Of a DNA stretch of 64,000 nucleotides, positions 1 through 8,910 are shown piece by piece. The position numbers were made by a program, and so were the translations under genes. Position 1 is the first letter of the stretch. Each line of letters begins with the position of its first letter. The notes under the pieces are model-generated. The model saw nothing but the letters and a program-made list of their open reading frames with translations, ran no database searches and was not told the origin of the DNA. The DNA lies in NCBI RefSeq assembly GCF_000176155.1, contig NZ_ACZO01000006.1, positions 992,001 through 1,056,000 of the forward strand. Direction: 5' to 3'. This stretch comes from Vibrio metschnikovii CIP 69.14. Its GTDB lineage: Bacteria > Pseudomonadota > Gammaproteobacteria > Enterobacterales > Vibrionaceae.

Positions 1-24
1 GTCTAACCTAAATGGCTAGCTCGC

Positions 25-60
25 TGCCAATGAATATGTGCTGAAAGCACACGTTTGGCA
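25..60. terminator. Nested hairpin, possible terminator of a gene left of the window
   Basis: TGCCAA (25-30) pairs with TTGGCA (55-60), and inside it TGTGCT (37-42) pairs with AGCACA (46-51) around a GAA loop. A T-rich stretch follows at about 62-72. The shape would suit a rho-independent terminator on the + strand, but the interior of the stem is imperfect and the upstream gene is not in the window. Confidence 0.4.
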
Positions 61-213
61 AGTATTTCTTTTACAAACTGTGCAGTTTAATAGGCAATTA
101 AGCTCTCATTAAAACGTTTCTACTCAACACCATAAATCACTAACATGAAACCTTTATATCTCTTTAACAAGCAACGTGTAACAACCCTAAGCGAATCTAA
201 TTAGACAGACCAG

Positions 214-341
214 TATACCCTTCCGACTTGAAGCTGCAGCAGTGTTGGCTACGTTCATTAACCCCAATCATAGAGTCTGTCTATGCTCATGGGGATGAAC
301 TCACTTTCCGCCTACCTGCAACTCCAAGTTGTTTGGGTATA
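214..341 (+). repeat. 128-bp dispersed palindromic repeat, full copy A
   Basis: The element begins TATACCC and ends GGGTATA, with ACTTGAAGCTGCAG near the left end matched imperfectly by CTGCAACTCCAAGT near the right end. An inner hairpin joins CCCCAATCATAG to CTATGCTCATGGGG. A second copy of the same length lies at 35697-35824 and differs at about 13 positions by hand alignment. It has no ORF, so it looks like a REP/MITE-type non-autonomous element. Apart from this element and the hairpin at 25-60, I see no gene in 1-653. Confidence 0.85.
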
Positions 342-653
342 ATTGCGTGGCTGAAGAATGTATTGACGTTATTCTCAAATACTATGAAGGTAATTAAAAA
401 ATAGACATCCTCATTTTATAAACAGGCTTAATACTGAACAAAGATCACACAAAACACCCACTTTTTGAGAGTCATTCGTAACTTTCGATTGAAAATGCAG
501 TCAATTTCATATATTTATAAGTCCCGTCAATCAATTCCATAATACGCACCGTTTATTATCAGCTCACTGAGTCACCACTCATGCTCGATTTATATAGGTA
601 AAGCGCTTTGGGATATTTTGATATTAAAACGATAATCTTAAGGATATAAAAAC

Positions 654-1136
654 ATGAAAAAACTATTCGCAGTGGCCGCTCTTGTAGCACTTCCTTTTTC
701 TAACGCAGTAATGGCAGACTCTGATATTGGTTGTGGTGTCGGCACCATGATCTTTGATGGTAAGGAAGGTAAAGTGTTTAAAGTACTTGGTGCCACCACC
801 AACGGTACTTCTGGTAACCAAACCTTCGGTATCACTTTTGGTACACTAGGGTGTGATGGCACTGGCACAATTAATTCCGCACAAAAACTTGCGCTATTTA
901 TCGATGGTAACCTTGATAACCTTGCACGTGATATCGCACGTGGCGAAGGCGAAACACTAGCAACACTTTCTGAAGTTTGGGGAATTCAAGCCTCTGATAA
1001 AGCAGCGTTTAATCAACTAGCAAAAGAAAATTTTGCCAACGTTTTCCAATCTGAAAACGTGACTTCACAAGAAGTATTTACTAATCTAAATACCTTAGTT
1101 GCTCAAGATCAAGCCCTTGCTGCTTACACTATCTAA
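654..1136 (+). CDS. DUF3015 family secreted protein
   Basis: A 160-residue protein with a clear Sec signal peptide (MKK, hydrophobic core, cleavage expected after A-M-A near residue 21). The mature part opens with a Gly/Cys-rich segment (DIGCGVGTMIF) and the pattern ATTNGTSGNQTFGITFGT followed by GCDGTG. This is the hallmark of DUF3015, a family found mainly in gammaproteobacteria and of unknown function. Two cysteines of the mature region could form a periplasmic disulfide. The start is ATG 654 with AAGGATA just upstream. It is a single-gene unit closed by a strong terminator at 1203. Family assignment is confident; the role is unknown. Confidence 0.85.
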   Translation: MKKLFAVAALVALPFSNAVMADSDIGCGVGTMIFDGKEGKVFKVLGATTNGTSGNQTFGITFGTLGCDGTGTINSAQKLALFIDGNLDNLARDIARGEGETLATLSEVWGIQASDKAAFNQLAKENFANVFQSENVTSQEVFTNLNTLVAQDQALAAYTI

Positions 1137-1202
1137 TCGCTGATTCCTGACCAAAGCAAAAGCCTAATGGCTGAGTTTTAGGTTGATGAATAAGCTACCT
1201 AT

Positions 1203-1231
1203 AGAGTGCCCGATAAGGGCACTCTTTATTT
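1203..1231 (+). terminator. Rho-independent terminator after the DUF3015 gene
   Basis: AGAGTGCCC (1203-1211) and GGGCACTCT (1217-1225) form a perfect 9-bp stem with a 5-nt loop, followed by TTATTTATTTT. Confidence 0.9.
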
Positions 1232-1261
1232 ATTTTCGTCCCCCCAAAGAACACGATAAGT

Positions 1262-3127
1262 ATGAGACTTTCTGCTAGACATTACTGCCATTGGCGCTCC
1301 TTAGGGTTCTTTTTACTCAGCGTAGTATTAACTCGCCCCGCCTTCGCCAGTTCAGAACTGAACACGATGGATCTCGCCACACACCCTTATTGGCTAAAAT
1401 TAGGTCACTATCTGCCTCGATGGGGAGGATACCGCAGCACCATCGATTCAACGCCATTTTTCCTTGCTCAAGACGGTAAAATTAATCCGCAAGCCGAATT
1501 ACAGGCGACATTAGATACGCTTTATCATTCCGACCCGACCATAGCAGAGCAAGCTCGCTGCACTTATCCGGCACGTTATACATGGATAGAATCACAATTA
1601 GGCCGTACAGCTCAGCTTAATTGTCCAGAATTAGACAATTGGCGCACCGTGCTCGATCCGGCAGGGATGACTTTGGTCTTTCCTACTGCGTTTATGAATA
1701 ATCCCTCTTCGATGTTTGGTCATACTCTGCTCCGGATTGATGCGAAAGATCAAACTCGTCATCAAGAGCTGGTCGCGTTTGCGATCAATTTTGCCGCCGA
1801 ACCCGAAGGCAATGACAATCCCGCGTTATATGCGATGAAAGGTTTGTTTGGTTTTTATCCGGGCAGATTTACTGTGATGCCTTATTATCGCAAAGTGCGT
1901 GAATACAATGACATTGAGTCACGTGATATTTGGGAATACCCCTTGAATTTAACTGAGCAAGAAGTCGAACGAGTACTGCTGCATTTATGGGAAATGCAAT
2001 TAGCCGAGTTTGATTACTATTTCTTGGATGAAAACTGCTCTTACCAACTGCTCGCTTTATTAGAATTGGCTCGCGATGATCTTTTTTTAGTGGAAGATTT
2101 TCCTTTTCAAGCCATTCCATCGGATACCGTCAACGCCTTAGCCAAACGCGGCTTGATTGATACCCCACGTTATCGGGAATCATTCGGTACTCGTTTAATC
2201 CATCAATCACAGCAAGTCTCTCCAGAGCTTTTTCAAGCAGCAAAACTGGCGACACAAGGTCAGTTTCCTGACCCTAACCAGTTTAACGATCAGGAATTAG
2301 CCACGATTTATGAATTTGCTTATGAATGGCTCAATTTTCAATTGTATGATCAAGGCTTAGAACGCGATCCAACAGCTCAGCGACTAACCAAATTATTACG
2401 ACTGCGTAGCCAAATCAACGCCCCATCACCTTTTGAGCCCGTACCGATACCGGCTTTTTCTCCTGAACAAGGGCATGGTTCGGCACGACTCGGCATCGGT
2501 GGGCAGTATTGGCATCATACACCATCAGCGTTAAATCTTGAGTGGCGCGCCGCCTATCACGACTTATTAGATGCTCAGCAAGGTTTTATTCCTGGCGCAC
2601 AAATTAGCTTTTTGGATCTACAATTAAGTCAAGATCAACATAACACCACACGTTTAGAAAAGTTGTATCTGCTTGATGCCATGACAGTAGCGCCAAATCA
2701 CAATCTATTCTCTAGTGCATCATGGAATATGCGACTTGGTTTTGATCGCCAGCCAAGCCAGCAACAACGTCAAGGACGGTGGTTTGTGCAAGGTGGTTAT
2801 GGTCAGGCATGGGGTGACCCCAATAACTTACACAGCTATGGATTAGCCTCACTGGCATTCAATCATGGTTCACTGACCGATTATCGTCTTACCACCGGTG
2901 TGGGGATGGAAGCAGGCGTCCTCTGGCAAGTGGCAGACAAGCACCGTTTAGGGTTACAGGGACAATACTTGGCTTTATTGAATAGCGCTGCCGATCATCA
3001 TAGCCAGATTAATTTGACGTGGAACTGGAGTCTTGCTCGTCATTGGGCACTGCGCAGTGAAATTCGCTATCAGCATTGGCAACAAGAAGAAATGAGTGCA
3101 AAAATCACTGGTTATTTTTATTACTAA
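1262..3127 (+). CDS. Lnb_N/DUF4105 domain envelope protein with predicted C-terminal beta-barrel
   Basis: A 621-residue protein with an N-terminal signal peptide (hydrophobic residues about 12-29, ending AFAS). The central part carries the DUF4105 signature: NPSSMFGHTLLRID with H154, and later LDENCSYQLL with C259. Pfam now names this domain Lnb_N, after the Bacteroides lipoprotein N-acyltransferase Lnb, whose active site uses a Cys and a His. H154 and C259 are the likely equivalents here (inference). From about residue 410 the sequence alternates polar and hydrophobic residues, is rich in aromatics and ends in GYFYY, as in outer-membrane barrels. Many gammaproteobacteria carry this long form without a known function. 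It sits between two terminators, so it is probably monocistronic. Confidence 0.8.
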   Translation: MRLSARHYCHWRSLGFFLLSVVLTRPAFASSELNTMDLATHPYWLKLGHYLPRWGGYRSTIDSTPFFLAQDGKINPQAELQATLDTLYHSDPTIAEQARCTYPARYTWIESQLGRTAQLNCPELDNWRTVLDPAGMTLVFPTAFMNNPSSMFGHTLLRIDAKDQTRHQELVAFAINFAAEPEGNDNPALYAMKGLFGFYPGRFTVMPYYRKVREYNDIESRDIWEYPLNLTEQEVERVLLHLWEMQLAEFDYYFLDENCSYQLLALLELARDDLFLVEDFPFQAIPSDTVNALAKRGLIDTPRYRESFGTRLIHQSQQVSPELFQAAKLATQGQFPDPNQFNDQELATIYEFAYEWLNFQLYDQGLERDPTAQRLTKLLRLRSQINAPSPFEPVPIPAFSPEQGHGSARLGIGGQYWHHTPSALNLEWRAAYHDLLDAQQGFIPGAQISFLDLQLSQDQHNTTRLEKLYLLDAMTVAPNHNLFSSASWNMRLGFDRQPSQQQRQGRWFVQGGYGQAWGDPNNLHSYGLASLAFNHGSLTDYRLTTGVGMEAGVLWQVADKHRLGLQGQYLALLNSAADHHSQINLTWNWSLARHWALRSEIRYQHWQQEEMSAKITGYFYY

Positions 3128-3255
3128 GCGCGACAAGTAAATCGCAGTGACCCATTATAATAATGTTCACTTTAGTTTAGAAATATCATGAACTTGGTAA
3201 GGTCCACTATCGGAAAAACCTCAAATTACACCGACCTCAACGCGTCCTGACGCGA

Positions 3256-3290
3256 ATAGCAGAAGATGGTATTATCTTCTGCTATTTTTT
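3256..3290 (+). terminator. Rho-independent terminator after the Lnb_N/DUF4105 gene
   Basis: ATAGCAGAAGAT (3256-3267) and ATCTTCTGCTAT (3274-3285) form a perfect 12-bp stem with a 6-nt loop, then TTTTT. Confidence 0.92.
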
Positions 3291-3293
3291 AGG

Positions 3294-3345
3294 TATCCCC
3301 AAACGACTTGATGTTACAGGTAGACGACAAGTAGCAAAGGAAGAT
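3294..3345 (-). repeat. Decayed remnant of the 128-bp repeat upstream of polB
   Basis: TATCCCCAAACGACTTG followed by ACAGGTAGACGACAAGTAGC matches the reverse complement of the right end of the 128-bp element. The rest of the element is missing. It separates the terminator at 3256 from polB. Confidence 0.65.
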
Positions 3346-3382
3346 ATCTTCTGCCTAAATACTGCCATCAATAAGGTTGACT

Positions 3383-5746
3383 GTGACTCTCGAATCAGGT
3401 TTTGTCCTCACCCGCCAAGCAAAAGATATCAACGGTAAAAGTCACATTGAGTTGTGGCTGGCGACAAATCAAGGGCCAACACAGTTGATTATCGAGGGCG
3501 AACAAGCGGTGTTCTTTATCGAACAAACGCAGATTCAAGCTTGCCAAGCCATCGCCAAACAACAGCAAATAACCGTTGATATTCGGCCTCTTGAGCTTAA
3601 AGACTTTAACCAACAGTCACTGGCAGGTTGTTATTTTGCGAGCCATTATCAAGCATCCAAACTGGCTCAAGCGCTCCACCATGAGAATATCATCACTTTA
3701 GAAGCCGATATTAAACTGGCGGATCGCTATTTAATGGAACGATTCATTCAAGGCAGCCTTGAGTTTACCGGCACCATAACCCACTACGGCGACTATCGCC
3801 AAGTCCGTCAAGCAAAATGCCGACAAGCCGACTATTTACCACAACTCCATGTGGTTTCATTAGACATTGAATGCTCAGAGAAAGGCTTACTCTACTCCAT
3901 CGGCCTGCATAGCCCCATCGATAGTCGTGTGATCATGGTCGGCCAGCCACAGTCCGCTGAAACCACCATCCAATGGGTGGCCGATGAATATCACTTACTG
4001 AGTGCTTTAGTCGATTGGTTTCAACGTTACGACCCAGATGTGATCATTGGCTGGAATGTGATTGATTTTGACTTTCGCTTACTGCATAAGCGTGCCGAGT
4101 GGCATCAATTAAAGCTGAAACTTGGCCGAGCTAAGCAGGCCAGTTACTTTCGATCGGCTGCGCAAACGAACCAAGGGTTTATTACCATTCCGGGACGCGT
4201 AGTACTGGATGGAATCGATACCTTGAAGACGGCGACCTATCAGTTTCGTTCTTGGTCTTTAGAAGCCGTGTCCCGTCAACTGCTAGGAGAAGGTAAAGCC
4301 ATTACTCAACCGCATGATAGAATGGAAGAAATCAATCGACTTTACCGGCAAGATAAACCCCAGCTCGCTCATTATAATCTGCAAGATTGTATTTTAGTCG
4401 AGAAGATTTTCCAGCATACCCATTTATTAGACTTTGTTATCCAGCGCTCTCGATTAACCGGATTAGAGTTAGATAGAATTGGCGGTTCAGTCGCCGCGTT
4501 TACAAACCTCTATCTTCCTCAACTCCATCGTGCAGGTTATATCGCGCCCAACCTACACTCGGAAAACTGGATGGCTAGCCCAGGAGGTTACGTAATGGAC
4601 TCTCGTCCTGGCTTGTATGACTCGGTCCTGCTACTTGATTTTAAAAGCCTTTACCCCTCGATTATCCGCTCGTTTTTAATTGACCCTTTAGGGCTGATTG
4701 AAGGTCTAGCCCTTGAGGCCGGCAATAAACCACATCAAGCGGCCGCTGGATTTCGTGGCGGCCAATTTCATCGTCAGCGCCATTTTCTGCCAGCCATGAT
4801 CGAAGCACTGTGGGCCGCTCGGGATATTGCTAAGCAAAACAACGAACCCGCCTTTTCGCAAGCGATCAAAATTATTATGAACTCCTTTTATGGCGTACTT
4901 GGATCATCTGGCTGCCGGTTTTTTGATACTCGTCTGGCTTCAAGTATTACCATGCGCGGCCACGAAATCATGAAGCAGACCAAAACCTTAATTGAGGCGC
5001 AAGGTTATCAGGTCATTTATGGTGATACCGATTCAACCTTTGTTTCATTAGGTGGCGCATTTATCCAAACACAAGCTGACAAAATCGGACGTGACTTGGT
5101 CTGGCACATTAACCAGTGGTGGGCAACCCATCTTCAGCAAGCCTACGGATTAAGTTCTTTTTTAGAGCTGGAGTATGAAACTCACTACCGCAAGTTTTTA
5201 ATGCCGACCATTCGTGGCTCAGAAACGGGGTCGAAAAAGCGCTACGCTGGCCTGATTGGTGAGCCCGGTGCGGAAAAAATGGTGTTTAAAGGCTTAGAGA
5301 GCGCCCGCAGTGATTGGACGCCTCTTGCCCAACGTTTTCAGTCTGAACTGTATTGGATGATATTTCACGATCAGCAGCCAGATGAGTATATTCGCACGAC
5401 CGTTGAGCAAACGTTAGCTGGAGAGTTTGATCAGCAGCTAACCTACCAAAAGCGCCTGCGACGCAAGCTGCACGAGTACCAAAAAAACGTGCCTCCTCAA
5501 GTACGCGCCGCTCGCCTAGCAGATGAAATCAATGCGCGTTTAGGTAGAGCTTTACAATATCAAAATAAAGGCACGATTGAATACTGTATGACACTTAATG
5601 GCCCTGAACCTAAGCAGTACTTATCCAGCCCTATCGATTACCAACATTACATTGATAAACAACTCAAACCCGTTGCCGATGCGATTTTGCCTTTTATTAA
5701 CCGTCAGTTTGAGCAAATCACCGCCGCGCAACTCGGGTTATTTTAA
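3383..5746 (+). CDS. polB: DNA polymerase II (family B, SOS/translesion polymerase)
   Basis: About 787 residues, close to the 783 of E. coli Pol II and co-linear with it. The 3'-5' exonuclease part has SLDIEC (Exo I) and GWNVIDFDFR (Exo II). The polymerase part has DFKSLYPSIIR (motif A), KIIMNSFYGVLG (motif B) and YGDTDS (motif C, two catalytic Asp). The C-terminus QLGLF matches the beta-clamp binding tail of E. coli Pol II. I chose GTG 3383 because AAGG at 3373-3376 is about 6 nt upstream; the in-frame TTG 3377 lies directly against that site. It acts in replication restart and lesion bypass. No LexA box (CTGT-N8-ACAG) is visible upstream, unlike E. coli. Confidence 0.96.
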   Translation: MTLESGFVLTRQAKDINGKSHIELWLATNQGPTQLIIEGEQAVFFIEQTQIQACQAIAKQQQITVDIRPLELKDFNQQSLAGCYFASHYQASKLAQALHHENIITLEADIKLADRYLMERFIQGSLEFTGTITHYGDYRQVRQAKCRQADYLPQLHVVSLDIECSEKGLLYSIGLHSPIDSRVIMVGQPQSAETTIQWVADEYHLLSALVDWFQRYDPDVIIGWNVIDFDFRLLHKRAEWHQLKLKLGRAKQASYFRSAAQTNQGFITIPGRVVLDGIDTLKTATYQFRSWSLEAVSRQLLGEGKAITQPHDRMEEINRLYRQDKPQLAHYNLQDCILVEKIFQHTHLLDFVIQRSRLTGLELDRIGGSVAAFTNLYLPQLHRAGYIAPNLHSENWMASPGGYVMDSRPGLYDSVLLLDFKSLYPSIIRSFLIDPLGLIEGLALEAGNKPHQAAAGFRGGQFHRQRHFLPAMIEALWAARDIAKQNNEPAFSQAIKIIMNSFYGVLGSSGCRFFDTRLASSITMRGHEIMKQTKTLIEAQGYQVIYGDTDSTFVSLGGAFIQTQADKIGRDLVWHINQWWATHLQQAYGLSSFLELEYETHYRKFLMPTIRGSETGSKKRYAGLIGEPGAEKMVFKGLESARSDWTPLAQRFQSELYWMIFHDQQPDEYIRTTVEQTLAGEFDQQLTYQKRLRRKLHEYQKNVPPQVRAARLADEINARLGRALQYQNKGTIEYCMTLNGPEPKQYLSSPIDYQHYIDKQLKPVADAILPFINRQFEQITAAQLGLF

Positions 5747-5756
5747 TAACCCGAGT
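5731..5756. repeat. Perfect 12-bp palindrome across the polB stop codon
   Basis: ACTCGGGTTATT (5731-5742) and AATAACCCGAGT (5745-5756) are exact inverted repeats with a 2-nt loop. The left arm encodes the last residues of the polymerase (LGLF) and the stop TAA is at 5744-5746. No T-run follows, so it may protect or end the mRNA rather than act as a canonical terminator. The rest of 5747-5991 is AT-rich with no gene seen. Confidence 0.8.
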
Positions 5757-5991
5757 TCATATAATAGCCCCAAAAATTAACGCATTTCCCATCTCATTAT
5801 TCTGAATAAGAAAATAATTAACATTACCCTTTGTAAGGGAATAAAGCTTTTATATAGAAAAAACGAAAGCCTATTAAGATCACAGTTTCTCTCCCTCAGC
5901 GCATTTATGGTAAGCCTCGTCGTTCTTAATTTCAGAGTTATCAATAATTCATAACTATAAAAATAAATACAGCGCAAACTTGGAGAAAACT

Positions 5992-7278
5992 ATGCTATCG
6001 ACACAACAGGATGTCACGATAACCACCGTATCACCTTCAACATGGCGAAAATCTGATACCGTTTGGATGCTCGGACTTTATGGTACTGCAATTGGGGCTG
6101 GTGTACTCTTTCTTCCTATTAATGCAGGCATTGGCGGACTGATCCCTCTGATATTAATGGGCTTACTGGCTTTTCCGATGACCTTTTATGCTCACCGTGG
6201 TTTAGCTCGTTTAGTTCTATCATCGACCAATCCTGCTGCAGATATAACCCAAGTGATGTCTGAACATTTCGGAAAAAAAGCAGGTCGTATTTTTACTTTA
6301 CTGTACTTTGTTTCCATTTTTCCTATTTTGCTGGTCTACGGCGTTTCCATCACCAATACTGTCGAAAGCTTTATGCTGCATCAATTAGGAATAATCCCAC
6401 CGCCACGCTTTATTCTGTCATTTTGCCTTTTGATGTCACTGATTGGGATTGTTCGTTATGGCGAGGAACTGATAGTAAAAACCATGAGTATTCTGGTCTA
6501 TCCTTTCATTTCAGTATTGATGCTCCTTGCTTTATATCTTATCCCGCATTGGAATGGCGCAATATTTAACCAAGATCTTATCCTTCACTCCGTGACCAGC
6601 GGCGATATGTGGCGGACGCTCTTACTCACCATTCCAGTGATGGTTTTCTCCTTTAGCCACACCCCCATTATTTCCACCTTTGCTAAATCAAAACGCAAAG
6701 AATATAGTGACACACTCGCAGAAAAAAAGTGTTCTCAAATTCTCGGTTATGCACACATGATGATGGTCGCGAGCGTAATGTTCTTTGTACTTAGTTGCGT
6801 ACTCACGCTTTCGCCACAGCAACTTGCCGAGGCCAAAGCACAAAATATCACTATTCTCTCTTACTTAGCCAACTATCTAGATACGCCCGTCATTGAAATC
6901 ATGGCCCCGATGATCGCTTTTATCGCCATTTCTAAATCCTTTTTAGGGACTTATATTGGCGCACAAGAAGGATGTTCTCGTTTAATCAGTGAAGGTTTTG
7001 AGCATCGAGGCTATAACATTAAACCCAGTACAATAAATACGTTGACCGTTATCGTCATGCTGATGACCACTTGGCTTGTCGCGACACTAAATCCATCGGT
7101 ACTGGGAATGATAGAAGTGCTCTGTGGTCCAATCATTGCTCTTATCTTGTATATAATTCCAATGTACGCGATTCAAAAAATACCCGCGTTAGAAAAGTAT
7201 CGAGGACTGACCAGCAATACCTTTGTAGTCATCATGGGGACTATTGCGATCTCAGCAACCGTATACGGCTTATTATAA
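5992..7278 (+). CDS. sdaC: Serine transporter of the HAAAP family
   Basis: A 428-residue protein with about 11 membrane segments. It is strongly co-linear with E. coli SdaC (as recalled), sharing WRKSDTVWMLGLYGTAIGAG, VLFLPINAG, FPMTFYAHRG, FSFSHTPIIS and a C-terminal ATLNPSVLGMIE. SdaC is an inner-membrane proton:L-serine symporter of the hydroxy/aromatic amino acid permease family. ATG 5992 follows GGAGA at 5982-5986; an upstream in-frame TTG overlaps that site and is unlikely. No serine dehydratase gene lies alongside, so pairing with sdaB is not seen here. Serine is the best substrate guess; threonine or another hydroxy amino acid is possible. Confidence 0.88.
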   Translation: MLSTQQDVTITTVSPSTWRKSDTVWMLGLYGTAIGAGVLFLPINAGIGGLIPLILMGLLAFPMTFYAHRGLARLVLSSTNPAADITQVMSEHFGKKAGRIFTLLYFVSIFPILLVYGVSITNTVESFMLHQLGIIPPPRFILSFCLLMSLIGIVRYGEELIVKTMSILVYPFISVLMLLALYLIPHWNGAIFNQDLILHSVTSGDMWRTLLLTIPVMVFSFSHTPIISTFAKSKRKEYSDTLAEKKCSQILGYAHMMMVASVMFFVLSCVLTLSPQQLAEAKAQNITILSYLANYLDTPVIEIMAPMIAFIAISKSFLGTYIGAQEGCSRLISEGFEHRGYNIKPSTINTLTVIVMLMTTWLVATLNPSVLGMIEVLCGPIIALILYIIPMYAIQKIPALEKYRGLTSNTFVVIMGTIAISATVYGLL

Positions 7279-7298
7279 GAAAGAGACGCTGACGCTGT

Positions 7299-7334
7299 CG
7301 GTAAGTTGTTAGTAAAAGTATTGATAACTTACCG
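7299..7334. terminator. Inverted repeat between convergent sdaC and the nucleotidyltransferase gene
   Basis: CGGTAAGTT (7299-7307) and AACTTACCG (7326-7334) are a perfect 9-bp inverted repeat with an 18-nt loop. Its place between two convergent genes suits a transcription barrier, but there is no proper T-run. Confidence 0.5.
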
Positions 7335-7367
7335 TTCTATAACGTAATAGAATGAATGCGCAGACTA

Positions 7368-8135
7368 TCAACCAATTTTAAATTCAGTTTTTTTATACTG
7401 TTTGATTAACCAAGGACCAAAGCTATCTAATAAACCAATCACCGAACGCTTGGGGATCACTCGCCCTTTCAGCAAAATTTTTAAGCGATCAACCTCAGTT
7501 TGTTTCTCTGGGTAATAACGTAAAAACTGCTCGCCGCACTGACGCGGATCATCAAACCAATTTTTGTCCTGATACATGACCAATGAATAGCTGGCACGAA
7601 GCAGTTTTTTAGCAATCATCTGCTGAGCGTTCGCCTGTTGAGCGGCATCATGGGTTTTGGCTATTTTATCACGATAAAACAGCAGCCAATCTTCGACATC
7701 CATATTCCAATACTTGGCGATTTCCCAACTTGGTTCATAATCACCAAAACATTCTGCGAGGTTATCGCCATAGACACAAACGCTACAGTGGCGCAGTAAA
7801 AAACCCCAAGAAAATAAACTGTCTAACGTCGCGACTTCTTTCACTTCAGCGGTTTTAAAACTGACATCAGTAATAAACGCAAAGCGTTTTTGAAAACGCC
7901 AACGAATGGTATTGATTAACGTCGTACGAGTGTTCTCGATTGAACCATAAGTCACCACAATCACATCCAGATTTGAAAAGTTGGGACGCGCAGTTTTGCG
8001 TGCCACACTGCCATAGAGATATACGCTATGTAGCTGCTCGCCTAATCCAGCGCGCAAAAAAGAGACCAACTCCTTAATCGCAGGTTGATAATCAATTTGG
8101 AAAGGCTGCTTGGCATCAATAGGCGACAAGGTCAT
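7368..8135 (-). CDS. Nucleotidyltransferase-fold protein (MNT type) with altered metal motif
   Basis: A 255-residue protein whose N-terminal part carries the nucleotidyltransferase motif: YGSVARKTARPNFSNLDVIVV, with G42-S43 then N55-x-D57. The family normally has two Asp (DxD) binding the catalytic metal; here the first is Asn (codon AAT at 7971-7973). The C-terminal half, roughly residues 100-250, is helical and mixed in charge, with no motif I recognise. It stands alone on the minus strand, divergent from yeiP. The substrate is unknown. It may be an enzyme with an unusual ligand set, a weakened enzyme, or a binding protein. Confidence 0.7.
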   Translation of the reverse strand: MTLSPIDAKQPFQIDYQPAIKELVSFLRAGLGEQLHSVYLYGSVARKTARPNFSNLDVIVVTYGSIENTRTTLINTIRWRFQKRFAFITDVSFKTAEVKEVATLDSLFSWGFLLRHCSVCVYGDNLAECFGDYEPSWEIAKYWNMDVEDWLLFYRDKIAKTHDAAQQANAQQMIAKKLLRASYSLVMYQDKNWFDDPRQCGEQFLRYYPEKQTEVDRLKILLKGRVIPKRSVIGLLDSFGPWLIKQYKKTEFKIG

Positions 8136-8281
8136 GTCGTAAAGTAACTCAACAAGTGAAACATAAAGTTATGTTCTCCTATGCGCGCGTTCGAATCAAT
8201 AGCCAAATCATGACCAACCGTGTCTTGCAAGACAATTTCCACTGCACAACAACTTTTTCTTTTCAGGAGCGCATGAAGCAT

Positions 8282-8310
8282 TTCTTTTCTGGGAAAGCAT
8301 TCGTTATAAT
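8282..8310 (+). promoter_or_regulatory. Putative sigma-70 promoter for yeiP
   Basis: TATAAT at 8305-8310 is a consensus -10 box 31 bp before the yeiP start. The best -35 at 17 bp spacing is TTCTTT (8282-8287), which is weak. Confidence 0.5.
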
Positions 8311-8341
8311 GCGCCGAAATCAAGCACAAAGGGTATTTTCC

Positions 8342-8908
8342 ATGCCAAAGGCAAGTGAACTAAAAAAAGGTTTTGCGATTATTTCTAACGGCAAAACATT
8401 GTTAATCAAAGATATCGAAGTCACCACTCCAGGTGGCCGTGGCGGTTCTAAAATTTACAAATTACGTTGTACTGACCTAACTACAGGTGCTCGCGTCGAC
8501 GAACGTTATAAATCTGACGATTTTCTTGATACGGTAGAGATGAACAAACGCAATGTTTCTTTCTCTTATGTCGACGGTGATGATTATATCTTCATGGATA
8601 ATGCAGATTACTCACAATTCACCTTCAAAAAAGCCGATATCGAAGATGAACTGCTGTTTATCACTGAAGAAATTCAAGGTCTACAAGTGGTACTGGTTGA
8701 TGGTAAACCCGTTGCCATTGAATTACCGTCTTCTGTAGAGATGGTGATTGAAGAAACCGATCCATCGATCAAAGGGGCTTCTGCTTCTTCACGCACTAAA
8801 CCAGCGCGCTTTGCCACGGGTCTAGTGGTGCAAGTACCTGAATACATCGCTAACGGTGATCGCATTGTGATCAATACCGCTGAGCGTAAATACATGAACC
8901 GAGCGTGA
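8342..8908 (+). CDS. yeiP: Elongation factor P-like protein YeiP (EfpL)
   Basis: A 188-residue EF-P paralogue with the three usual beta-rich domains. The N-terminal KOW-like domain shows ASELKKGFAIISNGK and the ribosome-facing loop TTPGGRGGSK with Arg33 at its tip, where EF-P proper carries its modified Lys or Arg. The later part has VDGKPVAIELPSSVEM and the C-terminal GDRIVINTAERKY. Length agrees with E. coli YeiP (190). It binds ribosomes stalled at proline-containing motifs; recent work on E. coli YeiP (EfpL) supports this. ATG 8342 is preferred over upstream in-frame codons because homologues begin MPKA(S/N)E. It is followed after 2 nt by yciU. Confidence 0.93.
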   Translation: MPKASELKKGFAIISNGKTLLIKDIEVTTPGGRGGSKIYKLRCTDLTTGARVDERYKSDDFLDTVEMNKRNVSFSYVDGDDYIFMDNADYSQFTFKKADIEDELLFITEEIQGLQVVLVDGKPVAIELPSSVEMVIEETDPSIKGASASSRTKPARFATGLVVQVPEYIANGDRIVINTAERKYMNRA

Positions 8909-8910
8909 GC

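Noticed and set aside
25..60. Nested hairpin as an integron attC site
   Set aside because: No attC core (R/RYYAAC...GTTRRRY) or integrase; a terminator of an upstream gene is simpler.
3128..3376. LexA box upstream of polB
   Set aside because: No CTGT-N8-ACAG is present in the gap; only a terminator and a repeat remnant are seen.
8156..8341. N-terminal extension of YeiP to 250 residues
   Set aside because: It crosses a consensus -10 box and homologues start at MPKA; the extra 62 residues have no family support.
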